Below are positions 16,717-24,784 of a stretch of 64,000 nt of DNA, in pieces; the first letter of the stretch is position 1, and the number at the start of each line of letters is the position of its first letter. Under the pieces are notes generated by a model. It was not told where the DNA came from and did no database searches. It was given only the letters and a program-made list of their open reading frames with translations. The position numbers and the translations under genes are program-made. This stretch comes from Psychroflexus sediminis (lineage in GTDB: Bacteria > Bacteroidota > Bacteroidia > Flavobacteriales > Flavobacteriaceae), in assembly GCF_900099815.1 (NCBI RefSeq), contig NZ_FNCW01000009.1, forward strand, positions 1-64,000. Direction: 5' to 3'.

Positions 16717-17170
16717 TCTAAAAAGGAATTAACAAATGTACTGTTTTGTTGGGAATTGTTTTTTCTCTTCAAATTAGACCGTCAACTTACCTGTGTTTCA
16801 CTTTGGAAAGCAAGGCTGCAAAGTTCGCTAAGAGAAATCTCTGCGTTCACTGCGACACCGCGGTTATTTTCATTAAGTGATTTTATAAAACAAAAAATAC
16901 AGAAGAATCCCTAAACTTCGTGATTACGGTGCCTTCTGAAAGGAAACGCAGGCAGATCCGCGGATAATTTTCAAATGATTTTTTTACCACAAAGGCACAA
17001 AGAACACAAAGAACACAAAGTAGAAAGTTCTCAGTGACCTCTGTGATTCCGTGGTGAATTTAACTCAGCGTCCTCTGCGACACTGCGGTGAATACTTTTG
17101 AATTTATATCAAACTTAATAATTTTTTACCTTCAGGACCTTAACTTAGTAACTCACTTAATTTTAAGACC
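16717..17170. other. Repeat-rich spacer, no gene
   Basis: These 454 bases hold no gene. About 16779-16867 is a copy of the repeat also seen at 14380-14467. A related but diverged unit spans about 16984-17055 (ACCACAAAGGCAC, AAAGAACACAAAG, TGTGATTCCGTGGTGAATT) and a further fragment 17063-17094 (CAGCGTCCTCTGCGACAC). All three end with a variant of ctctgyg-nnnnctgygaynccgyggtgaa. Confidence 0.65.
16779..16867. repeat. Dispersed repeat, copy 2
   Basis: It aligns along its whole length to 14380-14467: CTTTGGAAAGCAAGG against CTTTGGAAGGCAGGG, then GTTCGCTAAGAGAAATCTCT and CTGCGTTCACTGCGACACCG. The internal CACTGCG/CGCAGAG parts allow an imperfect hairpin. Confidence 0.7.
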
Positions 17171-17896
17171 ATGATGATGAAAAAAGCACTATTTGTATTC
17201 TCCCTGTTGATCTTGATATGCCCACTCACTGAAGCTGAGGCTCAAACCAATTCAAAAAACTCCCCATACGAATTCAAAAATGGCGATCCTTCGGGGATTG
17301 GAAAGTGGTATAAAGGACGCGAAATCTCTCACGTTATGGGTTATCAGGGCATGAACTGGCTGGAACGTCCCGAACGCGAACAGGAAGAAAACACCGGCAA
17401 ACTTTTGAAAAACATGAATTTGCAACCTACGGATGTAGTTGCCGATATTGGCGCCGGCTCGGGTTATCATGTGTTTAAAATAGCGCCGAAAGTCGATGAA
17501 GGTCTGGTCTATGCCGTGGATATCCAGCCCGAAATGCTGCAAGCCATAAAATCAAAAAAGCAGGAACTGAACCAGAACAACATAAAACTGATTAAAGGCA
17601 AAGAAAAAAGTGCCAGCCTGCCGGAAAATTCTGTAGATAAAATCCTGATGGTCGATGTCTATCACGAATTTGAATATCCCATAGAAATGCTGATGTCCAT
17701 GAAAAAGGCCTTAAAATCTGGAGGAAAGATTTATCTTATCGAATACAGAGCCGAAGATCCTACGGTGCCCATCAAACGCCTGCATAAAATGAGCGAAGCC
17801 CAGGCTGTCAATGAGTTCAAAGCCAACGGATTTGAATTGATCGAGAATATCGATAATCTGCCCTGGCAGCATTGTATGGTGTTTGGAGTAGAATAG
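17171..17896 (+). CDS. Exported class I SAM-dependent methyltransferase
   Basis: A 241-residue methyltransferase with an apparent Sec signal peptide (MMMKKALFVFSLLILICPLT then EAEAQ, cleavage likely before Gln25). Motif I is VADIGAGSGYH (90-100), the acidic strand VYAVDIQPE and motif IV KILMVDVYHEFE follow. SAM is not normally found in the periplasm, so a mature exported enzyme would be unusual; alternatively the leader acts as a membrane anchor. Proteins of this sort are, from memory, common in Bacteroidota and have no known substrate. A decayed copy of its 3' end lies 340 bases downstream, and repeats flank both sides. Confidence 0.85.
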   Translation: MMMKKALFVFSLLILICPLTEAEAQTNSKNSPYEFKNGDPSGIGKWYKGREISHVMGYQGMNWLERPEREQEENTGKLLKNMNLQPTDVVADIGAGSGYHVFKIAPKVDEGLVYAVDIQPEMLQAIKSKKQELNQNNIKLIKGKEKSASLPENSVDKILMVDVYHEFEYPIEMLMSMKKALKSGGKIYLIEYRAEDPTVPIKRLHKMSEAQAVNEFKANGFELIENIDNLPWQHCMVFGVE

Positions 17897-18525
17897 GAGT
17901 GCACCTATTTTTAATTTTTAAAATTTGACCATAAAGAAATTCTTAAACTTTGTGACCTCCATGACTCCGTGGTGAATCCAACTCTGCGGATCATATTAAT
18001 GTTTCATATGAATTTTCACCGCCAAGACGCTAAGTTCCAAAGAGAAATCTCTACGCACTTTTCGACTCAGCGGTTTAATATTGGAGAGGCAATTCTTAGT
18101 AGATATTTAAAAATAGTTTTATTCACCGCGGTGGCGCTAAGAATGCTAAGACTAAAATTGATGTGAGTTTAAAATATAAGCTTTAAAACTCGTACTTGCA
18201 TAAAATGTCATAAGCTTAGACCGTAAAGGAAGTGAAAGCCTTGGGTTTCAACAAAGACATCGATAATCTCCAGTAGCAGCACTGTATGGTGTTTGGAGTG
18301 GAGTAGGTGGGCCATATTTAAAAGTAACATCTGAATTTGCTTGAAAAATTTATTTTCAAATGTTTCTTCTGTAATGTTAGTGGAACACTTTTTATGATAC
18401 GACGTAGGATGGAAACATTATGCTTGTAGAAAGGATGTTCTACTAAAATAAAAAGCGTAAAAAGTAATTTATCATTTTTCAAAATTCTATATTAATGATT
18501 TTAAATTTACACAATAATATTTTGC
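17897..18525. other. Repeat-rich spacer before the nuclease/STAND cassette
   Basis: These 629 bases carry no intact gene. Diverged repeat units lie at about 17935-17977 (TTTGTGACCTCCATGACTCC, GTGGTGAATCC), 18014-18085 (TCACCGCCAAGACGCTAAG, AAATCTCTACGC, GACTCAGCGGTTTAATA) and 18120-18150 (CACCGCGGTGGCGCTAAGAA). A methyltransferase relic lies at 18232-18306. From about 18310 the DNA turns AT-rich and leads into the cassette; I see no clear TAnnTTTG element directly before it (nearest ATATTTTG, 18516-18523). Confidence 0.6.
18232..18306 (+). pseudogene. Relic of the methyltransferase 3' end
   Basis: In frame it reads VKALGFNKDIDNLQ, stop, QHCMVFGVE, stop. The last codons of the intact gene at 17171-17896 read FKANGFELIENIDNLPWQHC and MVFGVE. 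The final 51 bases align without a gap and differ at about ten positions, including TGG to TAG. It is the remnant of a duplicated or paralogous methyltransferase whose remainder is gone. Confidence 0.8.
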
Positions 18526-20772
18526 ATGAATATTAATACAAGAAATAGGCACATTAGAAATGTATTATTTATAGAGGAAGATTATCCTTTTGATAAACTA
18601 TATGATTTAATAATGAATTGCAATGGCCTTTGGGGCGGAAGATATACACCCATAATCCCTATTGTTGGTGGTCAAATTGAATCAAAATATCTTGATATAG
18701 TTCAATACTACGACCCTGACTATGTATATCATACTGAAAAGGTTTCCATTGACTATATAAAAGAACTGGATATGTTTTCACCTATTGATTATTTTAATAT
18801 TGATTTAGCTATAAATAGATTTGAGGGACTTGGCTCCTTCTTTTTAATATCTAAAATACCTAAAGAACATTCAATTATTGATTTGGTATTAAGCAACGGT
18901 TTTAGGACTAGCTTGAAAAATTTTCTAGAGCTTAATTTGGGAATCACTAGAATGCATATGACGGAATCCAAATTAGCACAAGATTATGAAATAATAAAAG
19001 TTGATGACTCTAATTTTAATGATATACCTAAGCTTATACACACAAAAAAGGTGTTCAATAAGAGCTTACTCTCAACCCTAAATATTAATACCCAAGTTTT
19101 ACGTAACAAGGGCAGGAGCCCCTTTGAGCACTTTCAATTGGTCATTTCAGAAGATAAAGGTAAAAATGAAGACTTACTATATTATTGGAATCGTCAACTT
19201 TTTATTTTCAATCATTGGGTTAGGCCATCTCAATTTTTTATAACAGAGACGGAATTTCAAGAATTAATTAATTTACCTGTTATTGATGGGTTACTTTATA
19301 GTATTTCTAGAGATAACGAGATTGAAGTAATCTCAAAATCAATTGAGGACAAAAAATTAGAAGAATTAAGAAAACAACTTCAAAGTAAAACTCTAAGTCA
19401 TAGAATTTCAATATCCAAAAATGACTTCCCGTTTGATATTATGGACAATAATGGAATTGGTCCTTATCAAATTGGAGAACCGCTTGTTCAACAGCATTTT
19501 ACTTCTATTAAAGATGATGTTTTTCTCAACATACCAGATGTTTCTTTTAATCAAAAGAAACATCCTCCATCAAATACTTGGTTTCTGGATATTGATGTTT
19601 ATAATTCAGATAGCACTTCGTCAAATATGAGATTTTGTAAGACTGAAGACCCACAGTTTTTTCTACGTACCAAATCTAGGATTAATAAAAGGAATAGCAT
19701 CTCCATGGAAGTTAATTTTGCCACCACCACAAATAATTTTGTTTCTTTTAAAATTCCAGATTTTTTCTCAAGAGTAAAAATGATGGTACAAAATCCAATT
19801 ATTCAGACCCAAAGAGTTACCACGAAATATCAAAAAATAAAACTAAATGATGAAAGCTATCGATTGAAGTCATTAATCAAGCTATTCGGAAACAATTTTC
19901 ATGAAATAAGCGATTTCATTGAGGATAAGTTTTGGTTTGAAATTATTAAAGAACTTTCAATCAATAACAGAGTAGAAGGTGATTCAATAACTTATTTAGA
20001 AGTTCTAGAAAGGTGTAAAAGATTACTACCCTCCTTAGGAATAAAATTAGACCCAGATAAAATAAAATATTACAGTGAAGAGGATTTGAAGAAAGGATTA
20101 AGAAATACTTTGTTTGAGTATTGTGAAAGGAAGATTTTTTTTAAAGGTTTTACTGCTAAATGTCCAAATTGTTCCTCTAAGTACTGGTTTTCTCTATCCG
20201 AAATAACAGATACAATAAAGTGTAAAGGATGTGAAGAAAAGTATTCTTTTCCAATCGAACACCCATACTCTTATAAATTAAATAGTTTAATTCAAAACAA
20301 CTTTTTCCTAAATAATGGTACTAAAAAAGAATCTTTTGCAGGAAATTACACAGTATTAAAGACATTAAACTATTTAAAGAACATTTCTAGAGTTTCTTTT
20401 CAATATAATCCACAAATTGATATATATGATTCCTATTTAGCTAGTAAACCTATAACTGATATTGATATCATTTGTGAATCAGACGGTCATTTGATTATAG
20501 GAGAAGCTAAGCATGATAGCAAGCAATTACTTGAAGAAAAAGATAAAAAAAGTCTAAATAACCTCGTAAAAATTGCACAAGAGATTAAACCTTCGAAATT
20601 AATGCTGGCTTGCACAATAGACTCTCATTCCAAATTGGATAAATCAAAAAAATATTTGGAGCATCACATCAAAAAATGGGATTTTGAAGTTGAAGTCTTA
20701 ACTTATATTTCTTCTGAGCCAGACTATTTTAGTCTTAGTGGGAACGCAATAAAATATTTCGGATATAATTAA
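18526..20772 (+). CDS. Large protein with zinc ribbon and C-terminal PD-(D/E)XK-like nuclease motif
   Basis: A 748-residue soluble protein of no family I recognise. The first ~110 residues include LIMNCNGLWGGRYTPIIPIV, a glycine/proline-rich motif that looks conserved. A four-cysteine zinc ribbon lies at C546-x2-C549 and C566-x2-C569. At 645-663 DIDIICESDGHLIIGEAKH gives the D-x(n)-E-x-K pattern (D647, E660, K662) of PD-(D/E)XK nucleases. No signal peptide or membrane segment is visible. Its stop overlaps the next start (TAATG), so both proteins are probably made in fixed ratio. The gene is much more AT-rich than the genes to its left, a sign of transfer. I infer a defence nuclease or sensor; the target is unknown. 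Confidence 0.75.
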   Translation: MNINTRNRHIRNVLFIEEDYPFDKLYDLIMNCNGLWGGRYTPIIPIVGGQIESKYLDIVQYYDPDYVYHTEKVSIDYIKELDMFSPIDYFNIDLAINRFEGLGSFFLISKIPKEHSIIDLVLSNGFRTSLKNFLELNLGITRMHMTESKLAQDYEIIKVDDSNFNDIPKLIHTKKVFNKSLLSTLNINTQVLRNKGRSPFEHFQLVISEDKGKNEDLLYYWNRQLFIFNHWVRPSQFFITETEFQELINLPVIDGLLYSISRDNEIEVISKSIEDKKLEELRKQLQSKTLSHRISISKNDFPFDIMDNNGIGPYQIGEPLVQQHFTSIKDDVFLNIPDVSFNQKKHPPSNTWFLDIDVYNSDSTSSNMRFCKTEDPQFFLRTKSRINKRNSISMEVNFATTTNNFVSFKIPDFFSRVKMMVQNPIIQTQRVTTKYQKIKLNDESYRLKSLIKLFGNNFHEISDFIEDKFWFEIIKELSINNRVEGDSITYLEVLERCKRLLPSLGIKLDPDKIKYYSEEDLKKGLRNTLFEYCERKIFFKGFTAKCPNCSSKYWFSLSEITDTIKCKGCEEKYSFPIEHPYSYKLNSLIQNNFFLNNGTKKESFAGNYTVLKTLNYLKNISRVSFQYNPQIDIYDSYLASKPITDIDIICESDGHLIIGEAKHDSKQLLEEKDKKSLNNLVKIAQEIKPSKLMLACTIDSHSKLDKSKKYLEHHIKKWDFEVEVLTYISSEPDYFSLSGNAIKYFGYN

Positions 20773-23700
20773 TGAGACCATCAAGAAATGCATTTATCGG
20801 CTATACATACCAAGAACAAATAACTTTTTTGTTTTTGGCACTTATGGATGCCGAAAGAAAAATTGACCGTTTAGAGATTGAGGCAGATGTAAAAAATAAT
20901 TTTGACGATGTTAAAATTTCAATAGAGGACAATTTGATTTATAGTCAAATAAAAGATTTTGATGAAGTAGAACTTACCGATTTAAAATTTTCGGAAAAAC
21001 AAGTATCAATTAAAGGAAAAAAACATAGTCTAGCCAATAACTGTCTAAACGTTCTCTTTTTTAAGAAAATTGATATTAACTCAAATTGTAATTTTCTAGG
21101 AATACCAGCTCTAAAAACAAATAACGTTCTTATTATATCATTATCTAGAATAGAAGCTAACGAAGCGATTGAAGATTTATATAAGAATAATGAAATAAGA
21201 AAAATTACAATAAATAAATTCTTCTCTGATTGCCTTGACAATCGAATACTAGCAATTAAAAGAGAAGATCTGCCCATTATAAATATATTTGAAACTAAGT
21301 TGTTAGAGGAAACCATAGATGTTGGAAAACGACATTTAGAATTTTCAAATATTCTACATATTGAAGGAAAACCGGGAATAGGGAAAAGCCATTATGTCAA
21401 TAAACTTTCGACTATTCATAATAATAGTTTTGTCTATAGATTATGGATTTCAAATCAGGACAAAGACTACAAGAAACGGTTAGTATATTCAAACTTCATT
21501 TCTGATATCACTAAAAAATTGTTTGGAGATTATGTAAACAGAAATGAAACTGAAGTAATTGATAAACTACGAGAAAATGGACATGTATTCATAATTGATG
21601 GATTAGACCATGTAGAAAACTATAATAGCGAGGATTTAGAAAAATTTGTAGATTTTATAAACCAACTTATTCCTAATTGTAAAACTATTGTCCTATCAAG
21701 ACCTTTAAAACTGAAGACAATTTGGAAAAAACAAATACTTAATAATTGGAATGAAAATGAAACCAAAAAGGTACTCGATGAGCTTTATCATATTAACAAA
21801 TACTCTATCTGTAGTAGTATTTATAGTATAACCGATGGCTATCCAATATTAGTCAAGTTTTTTGGTGAGCACTATAAAGCCTTTAAGGAAATACCAAATC
21901 TTGAAAAATTAAAAGATGTTGAAGATTATTATAATCAAATTCTTGAAAGCGTAAATACTAAAACCGCATTAACTCTATTTCTGAGTTCTCAAAGTTTTTT
22001 TATGGAATCAGAATTAAAACTATTCCTTAAAGATGAACTTTTCGACAATTTGCAAGAATTTATTACTGCCTATCCTTACTTGTTTGAAAAAAGACTTAAC
22101 AGAATTTCATTATTTCATGATAGTCTGAATAAGTATTTGAGAGAACAAGGCATAAATTATTTAAAAAGAAAAGATACTGTAGGTGAAATAGTGTCGTCCT
22201 CAATCCTAAAGAGGGAAAAGAGATTTATGTCCAGATTTGCTCATTTTGAGCTTAAAACTGAGATGAAATTGAAAATCATAAAACAATTCTCATCAATTGA
22301 GGTTTTTAAAGACATCATGAAGGATTGTATTGATTTTGAAGCGATAAGAGCATTCTATAATCAACTAAGAGAAGCATTAATGGAAATTTCTTGTGATGAC
22401 TTGGAAATAACTCATTACTACGATTTATCTCTAATCATCAATATTGTAAATAGAGACCACATCTCTACATTAAATCAGTTTTTATATACTTATACTAAAT
22501 GTCTTTTCTTCAATGGTTATACAGCAGAGGATGTAACTAGTTCTGAATATTTGTTCGGAATGCTAACTTATGTTATTGGGCAAGATTCTATTCCTCTCCA
22601 TGATATAACAAGTGATTCGTTTTACAGCACAACTCGTTTTTTAGAAGAATTAGAGAATGATGTTTTAAACGAAGAGCAATTCTTTATAAGGTATAATGAT
22701 TTACTTAATTTAATTAAACCTATTGACACCTACTTAAAAGATGATTTTCATTGGAGAGAATATTTAACCGAAATCCTTACCAATTTATATATTCATAAAA
22801 CCGAGTACGAGTCATTACTCGAGTTACAAAACTGCGTAGATATTTTCATAGATATTGATGAAGGCCGAGGAATTGCGGAGTTAAAAAAAATATTGGATAG
22901 ACAAAGTTCTGAAAGAAGATTTCCCCATTGGGTTTTAAATGATGTTAGGAAGAATCTTCTAGCATTGGGAAAACTTCCTGATAATAATCCATATTTGAAT
23001 CTTAGCCTAAAGGACTATATAAACCAATATAGTTCAATTGGGTCTTTTGATATGTGGACTAATATTCTTAGTTATATACGTTTATCAGTTGAGCAGGAGA
23101 GAAGAATTGATATCGGAAGTATTGGATTTTTCTGGTCCATGTACTACCGAAGAAAGGACTACTCGGTTATCAATATATATGTTGCGCTAAAAGTTTTTGA
23201 GAAAAAGGAACTTATTGATGAGGAGACTGGAATTAAAACAATTGTTTTAGCCCAAGAAATGTCGGAGAAGGGAATTAGGAATTTATTAGCTGACTACATT
23301 AGTATTCATCCCCCTTCAATCATAAAGAAAGTTATAAAACTATATGATTTAGATGAATTGAATATTTCATGGTTTGATTTACCTCCAAATCATATTAGTG
23401 CATTTCCGGAAAAAGTATTTAATTATGCTGTGAATACATTGTGGAGGCAAAATAGATTTAACAATGAGATTGATTTCAATGGTATTTCGAACGTTTTTTA
23501 TTCCTCAAAATGGACAGATTTATTAAAAAATTTAAATTTTTTCAGATTTAAAATTCGTATATCGGATAATGCAAAAGAATTGGAAACACTTGAAAAAAGT
23601 GGAATAACAGTTTTGAAACAGAAAGGAGAACATGAAAAGACAAATCCGAGTGGCTATAGATACAAACAAGGAATTTTAGACTCAAGGGATAAAAAATTTA

Positions 23701-23999
23701 TAATCGAAAAAGGATTAAGTTCTACGGAGGTTTCCGGATATCTAAATGGTAATTATGCTGCTCTTGAAGATTTGAAAATTTATCAAATCTACCCTAAAGA
23801 AGATATTGCTCAAAATTTAAAAGAAATTATATACAATGCGGTCTTGGGAAAAATAAATAGTATTAATAGTTATGGGAGTTTGTATTATCTGGTAGGTAAC
23901 TTACCTAAACTAATAAATGATTACGGTAGTGAGGAGGATATTCATGAGTTACACAAAAGCTTTGAAGGTTTCTTAGAGCTATCTTTGCTTAAAAAATGA
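20772..23999 (+). CDS. Cap4/DUF4297-like nuclease fused to a STAND NTPase
   Basis: A 1075-residue protein. Residues 1-100 resemble the DUF4297/Cap4 dsDNA endonuclease domain: GYTYQEQITFLFLAL, then EIEADVKNNFDDVKI with Asp45/46, and YSQIK giving the Q-x-K pair (59-61). A STAND NTPase follows, with Walker A EGKPGIGKSH (198-207), Walker B VFIIDGLDHV (272-281) and a sensor strand TIVLSRP. The remaining ~650 residues are helical and lack obvious TPR regularity. This layout is that of Avs-like immune sensors, where the C-terminus recognises a phage protein and the NTPase oligomerises to activate the nuclease. It is shorter than described Avs proteins and is paired with an unfamiliar partner. Function is inferred. 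Confidence 0.8.
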   Translation: MRPSRNAFIGYTYQEQITFLFLALMDAERKIDRLEIEADVKNNFDDVKISIEDNLIYSQIKDFDEVELTDLKFSEKQVSIKGKKHSLANNCLNVLFFKKIDINSNCNFLGIPALKTNNVLIISLSRIEANEAIEDLYKNNEIRKITINKFFSDCLDNRILAIKREDLPIINIFETKLLEETIDVGKRHLEFSNILHIEGKPGIGKSHYVNKLSTIHNNSFVYRLWISNQDKDYKKRLVYSNFISDITKKLFGDYVNRNETEVIDKLRENGHVFIIDGLDHVENYNSEDLEKFVDFINQLIPNCKTIVLSRPLKLKTIWKKQILNNWNENETKKVLDELYHINKYSICSSIYSITDGYPILVKFFGEHYKAFKEIPNLEKLKDVEDYYNQILESVNTKTALTLFLSSQSFFMESELKLFLKDELFDNLQEFITAYPYLFEKRLNRISLFHDSLNKYLREQGINYLKRKDTVGEIVSSSILKREKRFMSRFAHFELKTEMKLKIIKQFSSIEVFKDIMKDCIDFEAIRAFYNQLREALMEISCDDLEITHYYDLSLIINIVNRDHISTLNQFLYTYTKCLFFNGYTAEDVTSSEYLFGMLTYVIGQDSIPLHDITSDSFYSTTRFLEELENDVLNEEQFFIRYNDLLNLIKPIDTYLKDDFHWREYLTEILTNLYIHKTEYESLLELQNCVDIFIDIDEGRGIAELKKILDRQSSERRFPHWVLNDVRKNLLALGKLPDNNPYLNLSLKDYINQYSSIGSFDMWTNILSYIRLSVEQERRIDIGSIGFFWSMYYRRKDYSVINIYVALKVFEKKELIDEETGIKTIVLAQEMSEKGIRNLLADYISIHPPSIIKKVIKLYDLDELNISWFDLPPNHISAFPEKVFNYAVNTLWRQNRFNNEIDFNGISNVFYSSKWTDLLKNLNFFRFKIRISDNAKELETLEKSGITVLKQKGEHEKTNPSGYRYKQGILDSRDKKFIIEKGLSSTEVSGYLNGNYAALEDLKIYQIYPKEDIAQNLKEIIYNAVLGKINSINSYGSLYYLVGNLPKLINDYGSEEDIHELHKSFEGFLELSLLKK

Positions 24000-24199
24000 G
24001 TTAAAATGGCTAGAGAATTATGGAATAAAATAATTCAACTGATTATAAAACAATTACATGCTATTATCTGCATCTATGTAAAATAGGCCTTTAAAAAGTT
24101 CTATTCGCTATATGGCGTAAATCATACTTTTGTCTTATAATTTATATTATGTAAAATAGAAATAAATTAAACTTAAGTGATATGGTGAATTATTTCTAT

Positions 24200-24769
24200 C
24201 TACTTCTCCTCTGTAATTTTTAAATCGTTTAGATGTCCACGATAACTGATTGGATTTCTTTGGGAGCTCGAGATGTTAAGTGTTGATTTGAAGTTTGGAT
24301 ATACTATTAAAAGAATTTTGAAGTTTTCAGTGTTTTCAGTGATATTGAATTTAATGAGGTACTGATTTTTAGTCTTTTCTTTAAGGATCTCCAATTCTTC
24401 TGGCTTAGCCTCAAATTTAATTCCGGAACTGTTATTATAACCTCCGCCCATTTGTCGTTCTCCAAAATAGGGTAAATCTGCTATTACAGTAACCCCTTGG
24501 AATCTCAAGTGACTGGATTCGCCTGAAATATTAATTTGTGAAGCGTTATCCCCTGGAGCAAACAAACCAACATTATCCAGCTGAATTAATGCACTGGTCA
24601 CTAAAGGCCTTGCCCATTCAGCTTCAATCTCAAAATAATGATCTTGAATGATTTGATCTAATTTTTTAAAATCATCGGAAGTATATTCACGCGAGTTCCC
24701 ACATGAAGTAAAAATCATTACTCCTGTGAACATTAGTATAGAACTGATTTTTAAATATTTAAACATCAT
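24200..24769 (-). CDS. DUF4251 domain lipoprotein
   Basis: A 189-residue lipoprotein with lipobox FTSC at about residues 20-23 and a DUF4251 domain, recognised by LPYFGERQMGGGYNNSSGIKF. The family is found in Bacteroidota and has a beta-sandwich fold of unknown function. Two adjacent ATGs could start it. It follows the amine-oxidase gene by 15 bases on the same strand and is probably co-transcribed. The 200-base spacer to the cassette on its other side is AT-rich and holds no gene. Confidence 0.88.
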   Translation of the reverse strand: MMFKYLKISSILMFTGVMIFTSCGNSREYTSDDFKKLDQIIQDHYFEIEAEWARPLVTSALIQLDNVGLFAPGDNASQINISGESSHLRFQGVTVIADLPYFGERQMGGGYNNSSGIKFEAKPEELEILKEKTKNQYLIKFNITENTENFKILLIVYPNFKSTLNISSSQRNPISYRGHLNDLKITEEK

Positions 24770-24784
24770 ACTTAAAGTTAAGGT

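Noticed and set aside
17969-18166. Plus-strand frame of 65 codons
   Set aside because: It consists of dispersed repeat units and has no recognisable protein features.
18426-18443. Inverted repeat GTAGAA-AGGATG-TTCTAC as cassette operator
   Set aside because: Arms of six bases in AT-rich DNA; too weak to support without comparison.
24075-24159. Direct repeat TATGTAAAATAG (24075-24086 and 24148-24159) as attachment sites
   Set aside because: Both copies are on the same side of the cassette, 73 bases apart, in very AT-rich DNA.
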